DNA of 64,000 nucleotides, taken from NCBI GenBank assembly GCA_019217005.1, contig JAHBNG010000032.1, positions 68,139 to 132,138 on the forward strand. Direction: 5' to 3'. Below the pieces are notes generated by a model that saw nothing but the letters and a program-made list of their open reading frames with translations, made no database searches and was not told the origin of the DNA. The position numbers and the translations under genes were made by a program. The DNA comes from Chloroflexi bacterium TSY. Lineage in GTDB: Bacteria > Chloroflexota > Anaerolineae > Caldilineales > Caldilineaceae. This document shows positions 25,922-34,874 of the stretch, one piece after another; the first letter of the stretch is position 1, and each line of letters begins with the position of its first letter.

Positions 25922-26437
25922 TAGTCGTTCTGCATAGCCGTGGAGCTGATCGGGACCAAGCGAGTGCATTCGGCCAACGAGCGTTGGTCGATAACCCGCT
26001 GCGCCCATGCTGTGGGCAAAGGTCGGAATGCCGGAGCTAAGGATGTGGTTATTGGTCCAGACTTCATTCTGGTGCGGATGGCGCGCCGTGAGCATGGACA
26101 TGCGCGAAGGAACGCAGATGGGCGACGGACAGTAGACGGCGTCGAAAACGGCTCCATTTGCCGCCAGTCGGTCCAGATTGGGCGTTTGCACCAATGGGTC
26201 ACCATAACAACCCGTGACAAAGGGATTGTGTTGGTCAGTGTGGATATAGAGCAGATTCGGACGTTGTTGGGTTGTCATAGGGTTCCTGATGGTTTCTGTT
26301 TGTGATGATTGTTTTAAGGCAACAATTTGGGTGGCGAACGTGGTACGTGTTGCGTATTGCGTGGTACCGGTTACAAAAAGCTTTCAGCTAATCAGCCGTC
26401 AGCTAAAGTGAAGTCAGTTTGAGAACGCGAGTTCTGA

Positions 26438-26502
26438 ATCTTCCCGGAAGGGGTCACAGATCGGCCCGTCTACCTACAATATCTGACCCCTTCCGGGAAG
26501 AT
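26438..26502. repeat. 65-bp palindrome with perfect 19-bp arms
   Basis: Arms are ATCTTCCCGGAAGGGGTCA and its exact complement at 26484-26502. A diverged relative lies at 45089-45158. The gap 26279-27186 otherwise holds a MITE, a twin-hairpin repeat, a CCCAAAG palindrome and GTATTGCGT-type bases near 26345, but no gene. Confidence 0.7.
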
Positions 26503-26640
26503 GGGCCGGCGAAAACTATCGTTCTCTATCAGATTTCACTATAGGTCGAAGCGACCACTTCGTGTTTGGTTACAGATGCGTAGCATCCACAGCCAGAATT
26601 GGGCCAGATTTCGGGGTCGATTTTTATACTTTCCTATGCT

Positions 26641-26848
26641 CAGTAGATCCAAATTTGGCGTTTTTGGCTATTTTCAGTCGAGATTGCAGGGATTTTGGAG
26701 TCATTTATTCAGATTTCGGTTACAGAAAACAACCTATTTCATATCTGAAAATCGCCCAAATCTAACGCAAAAACTAGATATCGACCGGCAAATTTGTATT
26801 TATGTCAACTGTTTAGCCAGAATTCTCTCTCAAAACCTGAAATTTGGA
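26641..26848 (+). repeat. 215-bp MITE, copy B, right end lost
   Basis: Identical in layout to copy A but stops at GAAATTTGGA, lacking the last seven bases of the right inverted repeat. The 22 bp on its left side (TTTTTAT, CTTTCCTAT) match the left flank of copy A, so the two copies share target context or arose together. Confidence 0.8.
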
Positions 26849-26879
26849 GAGAGTATAGATGTCCCCGATGTATCTGTCA

Positions 26880-26980
26880 AGGCCATTCCAGAAAAATAAT
26901 TACGCATAAAGACAAGTGCTTCCGCCTGGAATGGCTTTGGCTTTTCCCATCGAATTGGGTGTTTTTTCTCTGGAAAAGCC
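26880..26980 (+). repeat. 101-bp twin-hairpin (BIME-like) repeat, copy 1
   Basis: Two hairpins in series: GGCCATTCCAG with CTGGAATGGC, then GGCTTTTCC with GGAAAAGCC. The loops contain AAAAATAAT and GACAAGTGCT. Near-identical copies lie at 50960-51060 and (reverse) 32230-32331. Confidence 0.75.
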
Positions 26981-27040
26981 CAAACGGATCAAAACAGTTC
27001 AGTGGGATCATTCACCAATGTTAGGAATATGGGAGTATGT

Positions 27041-27100
27041 CCCAAAGTTTGTAAATGGGGCGGTTCTCTGACCGAACAGTGTTCATTTACACACTTTGGG
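27041..27100. repeat. 60-bp palindrome, CCCAAAG family, intact copy
   Basis: Arms CCCAAAGTTTGTAAATG and CATTTACACACTTTGGG pair with one mismatch in 17. This is the uninterrupted version of the repeat split at 11899-12044. Confidence 0.7.
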
Positions 27101-27249
27101 GTACAGACTCAGAATATTGCCGAGATTCGCTTTAAACAATGTGTGGTATAGAATGGTAGAATAGCTGGAGACGTGTTGCCCAACCGATGTTTCATGTAGC
27201 ACCATGCATGCGGTGTACGCAAAACTGTAGAACGTATCAACAAAACTCT

Positions 27250-28620
27250 ATGTCATCTTCATCTGTCGCAATTGAATCAACAACAGCCAATTCAGAGTCC
27301 ATTTCTCGCCAACCACTCGCCATGCGCCGCATTGTTCAAATATGGTGGCCGCTCGCCGCAGGCTGGATTTTGATGACGGTGGAAATGCCCATTCTTACAG
27401 CAGTGATTGCACGTGCTCCACTACCGGAAATCAATCTCGCCACTTGGGGATTGATTTTTCCGATTACGCTCATTCTTGCCTCGCCGATTATTTCGATTAT
27501 GGCAGCATCGACGACGCTGAGCAAAGATTGGGTGTCATATCAAAAATTGCATCGGTTTACCTACACTCTGGTCGTGGGCTTGACAACGATTCACGCGTTG
27601 CTGGCATTTACACCCCTCTATGATTGGCTCGTTATTCAGATCATTGCAGCTCCTGCGGAACTGATCGAGCCAGGTCGCATCGGCTTTCGCATTATGCTAC
27701 CCTTTCTGTGGGGCTTAGCCATACGCCGTATCAATTATGATGTGTTAATTCGCTTCGGCTATTCACGTGCCGTTACCCTTGGTGCTGCAACGCGTCTTGG
27801 CGTTGACGCTCTCGTCCTCCTTTTTTTTCAACTGGCTGGTGGCACATCGGGAATTGTGATTGCCACAACGATCATCACAGCTGGTGTTGTTGGCGAGGCG
27901 CTCTATTCTATGATGCGCGTACGCCCTATCTTGCGGGAGCATCTCAAACCAGCGCCGCCTGTTGCAGAGCCTTTGACCTTGCACATCCTGCTAAACTTTT
28001 ACATACCGCTTGTGCTCACAACAATGCTCCAAATCCTCATTCAACCCATCGTGACCGCGGCGCTGAGTCGTATGCCCAACCCCATTGATTCATTGGCCGT
28101 TTGGCCTGTGGTTTATAGTATGCTGATTGTCTTATCCAGTGTGGGCATTACATACGTGGAGGCGGTCGTTGTTCTGCTCGATGAGCCACGCGCTCTAGAT
28201 AGTCTCTATCGCTTTACCACGCGGCTGGGATTAGGAGTCTTGGGGATTCTGCTATTGGTCAACGCGACCCCCTTGGCTGGTCTATTGTTTAACCAGATGG
28301 CCTCCTTACCGGCTCCCCTGATTCTCTTGGCGCAGCAGGGCTTATGGCTCGCTCTTCCCTGGCCAATGCTGATCACGATTGATGCACTTTTTCAGGGTGC
28401 GCTCCTCAACAGTCGCCGAACCCGCGGCATCTCTGAATCAGTCACGATTTCGCTCACTGTGACAACGTTGATCCTCGTTTTGGGCATTTTCTGGGGTCAA
28501 TGGCCGGGGCTCTATGTGTGTCTATTTTCAATGGTGATTGGCGGGATCATACGAACAGGATGGCTCTGGTATCGAGCTAGGCCAACTTTGCGCTCTATCC
28601 GGTTACAGGAAGTGGTATAG
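27250..28620 (+). CDS. MOP/ANKH-like multispanning membrane transporter
   Basis: A roughly 456-residue integral membrane protein with about 12 hydrophobic segments. It has internal two-fold character: WPLAAGWILMTVEMPILTAVIAR near residue 35 and IPLVLTTMLQILIQPIVTAALSRMPNPIDSLAVWPV near 265 are the equivalent first helices of each half. The second resembles the PIVTA-x-x-x-R-x-P-x-P motif of the ANKH (progressive ankylosis) family and related MATE/MurJ-superfamily exporters. The cargo is unknown; ANKH relatives move citrate, ATP or pyrophosphate. An in-frame ATG at 27187 is possible, but the extra residues look like untranslated leader. Confidence 0.75.
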   Translation: MSSSSVAIESTTANSESISRQPLAMRRIVQIWWPLAAGWILMTVEMPILTAVIARAPLPEINLATWGLIFPITLILASPIISIMAASTTLSKDWVSYQKLHRFTYTLVVGLTTIHALLAFTPLYDWLVIQIIAAPAELIEPGRIGFRIMLPFLWGLAIRRINYDVLIRFGYSRAVTLGAATRLGVDALVLLFFQLAGGTSGIVIATTIITAGVVGEALYSMMRVRPILREHLKPAPPVAEPLTLHILLNFYIPLVLTTMLQILIQPIVTAALSRMPNPIDSLAVWPVVYSMLIVLSSVGITYVEAVVVLLDEPRALDSLYRFTTRLGLGVLGILLLVNATPLAGLLFNQMASLPAPLILLAQQGLWLALPWPMLITIDALFQGALLNSRRTRGISESVTISLTVTTLILVLGIFWGQWPGLYVCLFSMVIGGIIRTGWLWYRARPTLRSIRLQEVV

Positions 28621-28682
28621 GTTGAGGAAGAGGCTACTGAGTTACATATTCGATTCAGTGAAAAGCACTATTGGGAGAAATA

Positions 28683-30734
28683 ATGAACGCACCAACTATT
28701 GCTCCATATGGTACATGGACATCACCAATTACAGGCAAGCTGCTTGCTGCTGTCGGCATGCGCTTTCAGGGAATCTGTATCGATGGCGATCGGATCTATT
28801 GGAATGAGATGCGCCCAACCGAAGAGGGGCGTTATGTCATTGTGGGGAAAGATGAAAATGAGCAGATAAGAGACATTACACCACAGGACTTTAACGTTCG
28901 GACTCGGGTACACGAATACGGCGGCGGTTCATTTATCACCCATGATGAGGTTCTGTTCTTTGTCAATTTTGCAGATCAGAGGCTCTATCGACAGCAACTA
29001 GGCACACAGGGTGCGTTGCAACAGCCCGAACCATTGACCTCCACTGAGGGGATGCGTTACGCCGATATGGTGTTTGATTCGCAGCGGCAGCGTCTCATTT
29101 GTGTTCGAGAAGATCATTCGAATGCAGATCAAGAGGCAGTCAACACGATTGTTGCAGTCGATCTGACAAGCGACTCCGCCAGTGACTTGGGAAATCATGA
29201 ACGGGAAACTGTCTTAATATCCGGCCATGATTTCTATTCTTCACCCTGTTTGAGTCCTGACGGCAAGCAGCTCGCCTGGGTTGCTTGGAATCATCCAGAG
29301 ATGCCCTGGACCAATAGTGAATTATGGGTCGGTGAAATTGATGAAGATGGGTCGGTCATCCATCTTCACCAGCTTGCCGGGGGTCAGAATGAATCGGTCT
29401 TTCAGCCAACTTGGTCGCCTTCGGGCACACTCTATTTTGTTTCTGACCGGGCGGGATGGTGGAACTTATATCGGTGGCAAAATGGGTCGACTGAATCAGT
29501 TGTCCAGAGCCTGCCGGACAACTCGTCCCATCAACAAACAGATACGACGGGCAACGCAGACAATGAACGCTCGATGAAAGCCGTGTTGGAAGCTGAGTTT
29601 GGTATCCCCCAGTGGAGCTTTGATTCGTGCACATATGGTTTCCGCGATGACAATGAGATAATCTGTAGTTACACGCAACAAGGAAGATGGTTTCTGGCCC
29701 GGTTAGAGAGTCAAAGCGGAAAGCTGACGCCCTACAATCTCCCTTATACCCATATTCAGAATGTCCAAGTTGCTGAACAATTCGCAGTTTTTGAGGGAGC
29801 ATCACCAACGACATCCGCCGCGGTTGTCAAAATCGATCTTGCGTCCGGCCAGCATTCGGTTTTGCAAGACGTCGGTGCAGTACCCGTTCAGCCAGGCTAT
29901 CTCTCCATTCCCAAATCCATCGAGTTTCCCACCGAAGATGGTCTAACGGCACACGGAATCTACTATCCACCCGTGAACCGGGATTTTACAGGGCCTGCAG
30001 ATGAGCGGCCGCCACTCATTGTGATCAGTCACGGTGGGCCAACGGGTTCTACCTCGAGCAAGTTTGATTTAAAGACTCAATATTGGACAAGCCGGGGCTT
30101 TGCTGTATTGGACGTCAATTATGGAGGCAGCACTGGCTATGGTCGAGCCTACCGACAACGGTTGGACGGGCAGTGGGGCATTGTTGACGTAAATGATTGT
30201 GCCAATGGAGCACTTTTTCTGGCAGAACAAGGCGAGGTGGATGGAGAACGATTGGTTATTCGAGGCGGTAGCGCCGGTGGATATACGACTTTGGCCGCCT
30301 TGGCTTTTCGGGACGTCTTTAAGGCTGGGGCTAGCCATTTTGGCGTGAGTGATTTGGCCGCCTTGGCCGCCGAGACCCATAAATTTGAATCACGCTATTT
30401 GGATAACCTCGTTGGACCCTATCCAGCGCAAGAAGCGCTCTATCGAGAACGCTCCCCGATCCATCATGCAGACAAACTTTCTTGTCCCGTTATCTTCTTC
30501 CAGGGATTAGAAGACAAAATTGTACTACCCAATCAGGCCGAGATGATGGTGGATGCACTTCGTCAAAAAGGAATTCCGGTAGCTTATCTGCCCTTTGGAG
30601 GAGAGCAGCATGGATTCCGTCAAGCAAAAAACATCATACGGGCCCATGAGGCAGAGCTTTATTTCTATGCCCGCGTCTTTGGTTTTGAATTGCCCAATGA
30701 GATCGAGCCAGTGGAAATTGAAAATTTAAATTGA
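28683..30734 (+). CDS. S9 family peptidase (prolyl oligopeptidase-like)
   Basis: A 683-residue serine peptidase of the DPP4/acylaminoacyl-peptidase group. Residues 1-410 form a beta-propeller (PCLSPDGKQLAWVAWNHPEMPW, PTWSPSGTLYFVSDR). The alpha/beta-hydrolase domain starts with FPTEDGLTAHGIYYPP. It carries the nucleophile elbow RGGSAGGYTTLAAL, the Asp in FQGLEDKIVLPNQAE and the catalytic His in GGEQHGFRQ. No signal peptide, so it is cytoplasmic and likely cleaves short peptides. GGAG stands five bases before the ATG at 28683. It is 7 bp upstream of the AlkD-like gene. Confidence 0.92.
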   Translation: MNAPTIAPYGTWTSPITGKLLAAVGMRFQGICIDGDRIYWNEMRPTEEGRYVIVGKDENEQIRDITPQDFNVRTRVHEYGGGSFITHDEVLFFVNFADQRLYRQQLGTQGALQQPEPLTSTEGMRYADMVFDSQRQRLICVREDHSNADQEAVNTIVAVDLTSDSASDLGNHERETVLISGHDFYSSPCLSPDGKQLAWVAWNHPEMPWTNSELWVGEIDEDGSVIHLHQLAGGQNESVFQPTWSPSGTLYFVSDRAGWWNLYRWQNGSTESVVQSLPDNSSHQQTDTTGNADNERSMKAVLEAEFGIPQWSFDSCTYGFRDDNEIICSYTQQGRWFLARLESQSGKLTPYNLPYTHIQNVQVAEQFAVFEGASPTTSAAVVKIDLASGQHSVLQDVGAVPVQPGYLSIPKSIEFPTEDGLTAHGIYYPPVNRDFTGPADERPPLIVISHGGPTGSTSSKFDLKTQYWTSRGFAVLDVNYGGSTGYGRAYRQRLDGQWGIVDVNDCANGALFLAEQGEVDGERLVIRGGSAGGYTTLAALAFRDVFKAGASHFGVSDLAALAAETHKFESRYLDNLVGPYPAQEALYRERSPIHHADKLSCPVIFFQGLEDKIVLPNQAEMMVDALRQKGIPVAYLPFGGEQHGFRQAKNIIRAHEAELYFYARVFGFELPNEIEPVEIENLN

Positions 30735-30741
30735 GCAAACC

Positions 30742-31470
30742 ATGACGACGATACAAAGCATTCGAACCACTTTACACGTAAAGCTCACAAAACAGATCGA
30801 CCCGGAATACTTGACGAAGATCCGCGAACTTGTTCCCTCTGAGTGGACAATTCTCGGTGTGCGCGTGCCAGTATTGCAAGCAATAGCGAAAGAGCTAAAA
30901 AAAGAGCATCGAAGCTTTGAGAGCGACGATCTGGTTATGCTCCTCGACGATGCGTTTGCCGATCGGTGCCGTGAAGAAGTTTTGGTCTACCTTTTTTGGC
31001 TGGCCACGATGAAACGTCAGTTGAATTCGTCGCTTTGGTCATCGATCGATCATTGGGTGGGACAGATTGTTGATTGGGAAACATGCGATCAACTTGCGAC
31101 CAAGGTTGCTGCGGTCATTGTTGACCAAACAATCGTTGATGGAGAGCCCAAATTGGTCGATGAACTGATAGGTTGGACAAAATCCGACTACGTATGGCGT
31201 CGGCGCTTCCCCGCTGCAACTGCATCAGCACTCAACCAGAAGGGACGGGCCCATGTCGCCGAAACTTTGCGCATCTGCGAAAACCTGATGCAGGATGATG
31301 ACGCGATGGTGCGTAAAGCGGTGGGATGGGCGCTCCGTGAAGCGAGTAAGCGGGATGAACAGACTGTATTTGAGTTTTTGACGCAATGGAAAACGATTGC
31401 ACCGCGAGGGCTTTTGCGAGAAAGTGCACAGAAGCTATCCGAGCCCCATCAGGTTGCGTTGCTGGAGTAG
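30742..31470 (+). CDS. AlkD-like DNA alkylation repair protein
   Basis: A 242-residue all-helical HEAT-repeat protein of the DNA alkylation repair family. LGVRVPVLQAIAKELKKEH, DDAFADRCREEVLVYLFWL, VDWETCDQLATKV and SDYVWRRRFPAATASAL match the family pattern, in which the W-x-x-C-D segment and a following Arg line the DNA-binding groove. AlkD-type enzymes excise bulky or positively charged N3/N7-alkylpurines without base flipping. It follows the S9 peptidase gene by 7 bp and may be co-transcribed with it. Confidence 0.85.
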   Translation: MTTIQSIRTTLHVKLTKQIDPEYLTKIRELVPSEWTILGVRVPVLQAIAKELKKEHRSFESDDLVMLLDDAFADRCREEVLVYLFWLATMKRQLNSSLWSSIDHWVGQIVDWETCDQLATKVAAVIVDQTIVDGEPKLVDELIGWTKSDYVWRRRFPAATASALNQKGRAHVAETLRICENLMQDDDAMVRKAVGWALREASKRDEQTVFEFLTQWKTIAPRGLLRESAQKLSEPHQVALLE

Positions 31471-31483
31471 TCGTTCGGTATAA

Positions 31484-31516
31484 AAAAAGGGCTTTCCCAT
31501 AGAAAAGTCCTTTCTT
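31484..31516 (-). terminator. Terminator after tRNA-Thr
   Basis: Read on the minus strand, AAAGGACTTTTC and GGAAAGCCCTTT form a 12-bp stem (one mismatch, one wobble) with a TATG loop. It ends in seven Ts immediately downstream of the tRNA. The same stem also lies past the AlkD-like stop on the plus strand, where the U tract is weaker. Confidence 0.7.
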
Positions 31517-31517
31517 G

Positions 31518-31590
31518 AGCCGTTGATCGGAATCGAACCGATGACCTACGCATTACGAGTGCGTCGCTCTACCATCTGAGCTACAACGGC
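31518..31590 (-). tRNA. tRNA-Thr (anticodon CGT)
   Basis: A 73-nt cloverleaf on the minus strand. The acceptor stem GCCGTTG pairs with CAACGGC, followed by discriminator T. The D arm is GCTC-AGATGGTAGA-GC. The anticodon stem ACGCA/TGCGT encloses CTCGTAA, giving anticodon CGT (reads ACG, Thr). The T arm is ATCGG-TTCGATT-CCGAT. CCA is not encoded. A rho-independent terminator follows. Confidence 0.95.
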
Positions 31591-31638
31591 GTTTGATTTG
31601 AAAAAATATTATACCCGATGAAGGTTAGATATCCAAGT

Positions 31639-32202
31639 TTACTTCTGCACACGCGTTACATAGCTGCCATCACGCGTATCTACACGAATGATATCTCCTT
31701 CTTTCACAAACATGGGGACTTGCAACCGATAACCAGTCTGCAACTCAACCTGCTTTGAGGGAGTATTTGCCGTATCTCCCGCAACCGCCGCTTCGGCCCA
31801 AGTGACTTCCAAGTCCACAGTCGTCGGCAAAGAAACGCTAATCGGTTCACTCTCGTATCGCTCAAGCGTAACTGTCTGGTTGTCGACCATGTATGGAATT
31901 ACATCTTCCAAAACATCGCTTTGAAGCTGGATCTGATCATATGTCTCAGTATCCATGAAGTGGTAAAAATCACCATCATTGTATAGATACTGGACTTCGC
32001 TACTATCGAGACGGACATCTTGCATGCGTGTCCCGTTATTATAAGTTTTTTCAACCGTCGAGCCGGTCCGGACATTGCGAACCTTTAAACGTACAGTTGC
32101 ACCGCCACGCGCCATCTTAATATGCTGATGATCGATCACACGCCACAGTTGATTATCTTCTTCGTAAATATTGCCTTTGCGCAGTTGTTGAACTTCTGCC
32201 AT
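31639..32202 (-). CDS. efp: Elongation factor P
   Basis: A 187-residue EF-P, which relieves ribosome stalling at proline runs. The three OB/KOW domains are present (QQLRKGNIYEEDNQLWRVIDHQH; DGDFYHFMDTETYDQIQL; LPTTVDLEVTWAEAAVAGDT and GDIIRVDTRDGSYVTRVQ). The tip of the domain I loop reads KMARGGATVR, with Arg32 where many bacteria have the lysine that EpmA modifies. So rhamnosylation by EarP or an unmodified mode is more likely than lysylation; no earP or epmA is seen here. Full length. Confidence 0.95.
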   Translation of the reverse strand: MAEVQQLRKGNIYEEDNQLWRVIDHQHIKMARGGATVRLKVRNVRTGSTVEKTYNNGTRMQDVRLDSSEVQYLYNDGDFYHFMDTETYDQIQLQSDVLEDVIPYMVDNQTVTLERYESEPISVSLPTTVDLEVTWAEAAVAGDTANTPSKQVELQTGYRLQVPMFVKEGDIIRVDTRDGSYVTRVQK

Positions 32203-32229
32203 GATTCTGTCCTATTGTGAAGGATATAT

Positions 32230-32331
32230 GGCTTTTCCAGAAATTAAACTGTTCAATTCGATTGGAAAAGCCAAAGCCATTCAAGGGAGAACAATCTGTT
32301 CTGATGGATGATTATTTTTCTGGAATGACCT
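32230..32331 (-). repeat. Twin-hairpin repeat, copy 2 (reverse)
   Basis: Reverse copy of the 26880 element: GGCTTTTCC/GGAAAAGCC first, then GCCATTC with the AATAATCAT-type loop and GGAATGACC. It lies just upstream of the EF-P start (28 bp), where it could sit in the 5' leader. Confidence 0.7.
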
Positions 32332-32441
32332 ATATCCAAATAAACTTGCCTGACGCATTATATTCAAGGCTCCAAACAATGTCAAAGCATCAAGAGGATG
32401 TATTGCCAGTAGACTACAATCGTGTCATTCCGTTCACGTAA
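32325..32441 (+). pseudogene. Possible short remnant gene, antitoxin-like start
   Basis: An open frame of 38 codons reads TYIQINLPDALYSRLQTMSKHQEDVLPVDYNRV. The first part resembles the ribbon-helix-helix-type openings of small antitoxins (strand, then L-P-x-x-L-Y-x-R-L). It is too short and starts inside a repeat, so I treat it as a decayed scrap. The stretch 32442-32549 shows no gene, only the ATGCGGTCTACTGAT motif also seen near 2300. Confidence 0.25.
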
Positions 32442-32549
32442 TGGGTGCATCGCACCAACGAAGTGAAGAATCCAACGAATGCGGTCTACTGATTGTAGAA
32501 CAAACAGGATCTCTGTTCAACTTCGCATACGAATCTATGTCGACAAAAC

Positions 32550-33248
32550 CTAAAATAATGATGCCCAGTACCGTTGAAAAAGCTCGATTGAGCCAGCACC
32601 AAGCAGAATTAGAATAATGTATTTGATGCTTTTGCCAATGGAGATTGCGCCCAGAAATGAGATGATACGCATGCCCAGAGCGCCGGCCACAATCCCAGCC
32701 AAATCAAAAAGAGGAAACGGAATAGCTGCCAGAGCAAGTAATAAGAGAGGGCCATATGTTTCTGTATGCTTCTGCAACCACTCAACACGCGATCGTTGCG
32801 CATCAGGAACCAAGGCGCGTCCCGAAGCCCCCGCAATATAACCGGTTAGTTCACCGAACGCGCTCCCAATGCCAGAAACGATACCTAAAATATAGGGTTC
32901 AAGTGCACTCCCCATTGCAATGACAACTGCAATGCCAGGGGCGGGCAAAACAATGGTCGCGCTGGCGATGAGGCTGATCAAGAAGGCCCCAACATATCCC
33001 CATTCGCCTGCCCATGCAATCCACTTGGGGTTGAGAGCCAGAAAAAAACTAAAAACTGTAATCGTGACAACGAACAGGATACCGAACCACCGTTGAGCGC
33101 TTTGCTTCCACCAATGTGTCGGTTCTTGCGGCTCCTGTTGGACAAAGATTAGCTGGGACGTCACGTTCTTATTTGATTCGCCCTGAAGCTTGGACAAATT
33201 CCGAGAAGAACCATTCTTTGGCTGAGCAGTTAGGGTGTCTTGAGACAT
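32550..33248 (-). CDS. VTT-domain (DedA/TMEM64-like) membrane protein
   Basis: A 232-residue membrane protein. The hydrophilic N-terminus (residues 1-50) is followed by a helix WFGILFVVTITVFSFFLAL. Then comes the VTT/SNARE-associated domain: LISLIASATIVLPAPGIAVVIAMGSAL, GIGSAFGELTGYIAGASGRAL and PFPLFDLAGIVAGALGMRIISFLGAISIGKSIKYIILIL, with the G-x-x-x-G-E and F-D-x-x-G motifs of the family. Such proteins move or scramble lipids. A longer frame reaches into the neighbouring insertion sequence; the start at 33248 is chosen for the GGAGAAAC site before it. The insertion 40 bp upstream probably cut off the native promoter. Confidence 0.82.
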   Translation of the reverse strand: MSQDTLTAQPKNGSSRNLSKLQGESNKNVTSQLIFVQQEPQEPTHWWKQSAQRWFGILFVVTITVFSFFLALNPKWIAWAGEWGYVGAFLISLIASATIVLPAPGIAVVIAMGSALEPYILGIVSGIGSAFGELTGYIAGASGRALVPDAQRSRVEWLQKHTETYGPLLLLALAAIPFPLFDLAGIVAGALGMRIISFLGAISIGKSIKYIILILLGAGSIELFQRYWASLF

Positions 33249-33287
33249 CTGTTTCTCCGCAGAGACAGAATCTGAATGATAAAATAA

Positions 33288-34788
33288 CTTTACTTTCTGG
33301 TAAAGGCTTGAGTGACAAAGGGCAAACCGAAAGGGGCGGAAAAAAGAATCCACCCTGAAAAAACGGGATAAAATGTAAAAATAGTGCTCGGCTAGTTTAA
33401 GCAGCGGCATTGAGGCGGCGATGAGCGAGAACGCCTTTAGGGAAATGGTGTGAAACCGAGGCCTTTTTCCGAAAGTCAGGGTCGAGTTGGTCAGGAGTTG
33501 GAAAAAGAGCACTCGAGAGAACACGGCGCAGCCTGCCGGGAGTGGATTGAGGCTCTCGATCCCAGTAGCCAGTCGGTATGGGAGGAAGAGAAGCGGCTAA
33601 ATGGGAAAGAAGATTGCCAGCCAGCAGCCCCAGTTCAGGTAAGCGGAAACAAGCCTCATCGGCATGAACAAATTGACGATGTAAGCCAATCATCTGCTTG
33701 GAAGCCAAGGGGGGGAGGTTCAACAGGCCAGCGTTCCAGGTAGACAAGATAAATGGTTTCAGGCTGCAAAGTCATAACGGTCGCCAAAACCAAAGGTGTG
33801 TTGTAGGCCGGATCCTGAATGACGTAAATCGAGTAGGTACGGTTGGCTGTATCCACCTTGGTTGTTCTGGGGACGAGATTGTGCCATGCTTGATAGCAAA
33901 TCAGGCGACCACTATAGAGAAAGCGACCAGACGAGTCCGGAGTTGTAGCCTCGAGTCGCTTTCCCTTATAGCTGCGAGAGAGCGGTCGCACAATATCACC
34001 ATATTCAGGTGGTCTGCCTTTTTCTTTGCGTTTGGGGAACTCATTGCGGCGCACTGTGCAGTTAATGGCTTCCCGCAGGACAAATCGGTCTATGCCGCTT
34101 TCTAGCATTTCTCTGATTGTAAACCCGGCATCGACCACCGCCACTTCGTCTGACTCCAGTGATTTCTTCGTCTCTTTCAGCAGCTTTTTCCGAAACTCAC
34201 TTTCCTTTGTTCCAACCGTGCATCTCATGATTGCCTTGAGCAGTGGCACTCGCTTCCCGCCTATCTCCCCCCGAGCTTATCATCACTCCAAAGATGAGCG
34301 CGGGCAATGCCCGACGAGCCGTTGAGTTATAGAGTCGGTTCACTTTCCCTTGCAGCTTCGGTCGCCAGAACCCTGTGATATCTATGCTTTTCACTCGGTA
34401 CCCTTCTAACTTTTTTGCCTCCCATTCCCCTTTCCACTTCTTCTTGCCACGACCCCAGCAGACTTGTGATATCCCATGATCCATATCGAAAGCTCCACCA
34501 GCTTCGCCGGAGCTCCTCATCTTCAAACCCGCTTTCTTTCAATGCGCTATGGATTGCTCCTCGACTTTTCAGAAACGACCCATTCAGCATTGCCCACATC
34601 AGACGCATTACATTTACGTTTGTTCCCATCGGCGTTACTTGCAATACATTCATCAGTACTGCTATAGTTATTTCTGGCGCGGTTAGCATTCCTTCCTCCT
34701 TTTTGGGTTCTCTACCTTTAGGATGAACTGCTAACCGCTTTTTGTCACATTTCTCACCTCATCTCTTTTCTTTTACCAGAAAGTAAAG
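33288..34788 (-). mobile_element. 1.5-kb DDE insertion sequence, copy 1 (1501 bp)
   Basis: Inverted ends CTTTACTTTCTGGTAAA at both sides and an AATAA direct repeat on each flank (33283-33287, 34789-34793), a clean 5-bp target duplication. It is nearly identical to the copy at 52579-54078, inverted relative to it. The element is one base longer because of an extra base in a C/G run near 34267. Confidence 0.88.
33397..34689 (-). pseudogene. IS4-superfamily-like transposase, copy 1, frameshifted
   Basis: Three frames are needed. The first (34689 down) has ITIAVLMNVLQVTPMGTNVN and ESGFEDEELRRSWWSFRYG. The second has YRVKSIDITGFWRPKLQGKV, DEVAVVDAGFTIREMLESGIDRFVLRE and IYLVYLERWPVEPPPLG, where the two Asp and the R-x-x-x-E segment resemble the DDE and YREK motifs of IS4-type enzymes. 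The third covers HADEACFRLPELGLLAGNLL to the end. Both copies share the shifts at the first/second and second/third frame joins, so both descend from one broken or frameshifting parent. This copy has an additional shift near 34267. Confidence 0.7.
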
Positions 34789-34874
34789 AATAAGACGATT
34801 CCCGAAAATTAAAGTACCATATCTGATAGTAGCTGTCCGGTAAGTGACAGATAATTAACGACCGCAAGATTCTC

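Larger units (their letters stand above)
23433..26278 (-). pseudogene. Sulfatase gene interrupted by an IS630 element
   Basis: The N-terminal part (26278 to 25924) has NLLYIHTDQHNPFVTGCYGD with the metal-binding D and Q. It also carries the formylglycine signature ICVPSRMSMLTARHPH (Cys55), so it would need a sulfatase-modifying enzyme. The C-terminal part (24593 to 23433) has VGDHSPNYIGGG, TIGFMLPHAPF-like, IVYTSDHGDMVGEHGLWWKH (metal site) and the usual tail. Removing the insert and one TA joins AERL to VGDHSP in frame, giving about 505 residues, normal for type I sulfatases. It would desulfate sulfated sugars; with the insert it is split. Confidence 0.9.

Noticed and set aside
33249..33524. 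Extended N-terminus of the VTT protein into the insertion sequence
   Set aside because: That stretch is antisense to the transposase end and its inverted repeat. A ribosome site supports the start at 33248.
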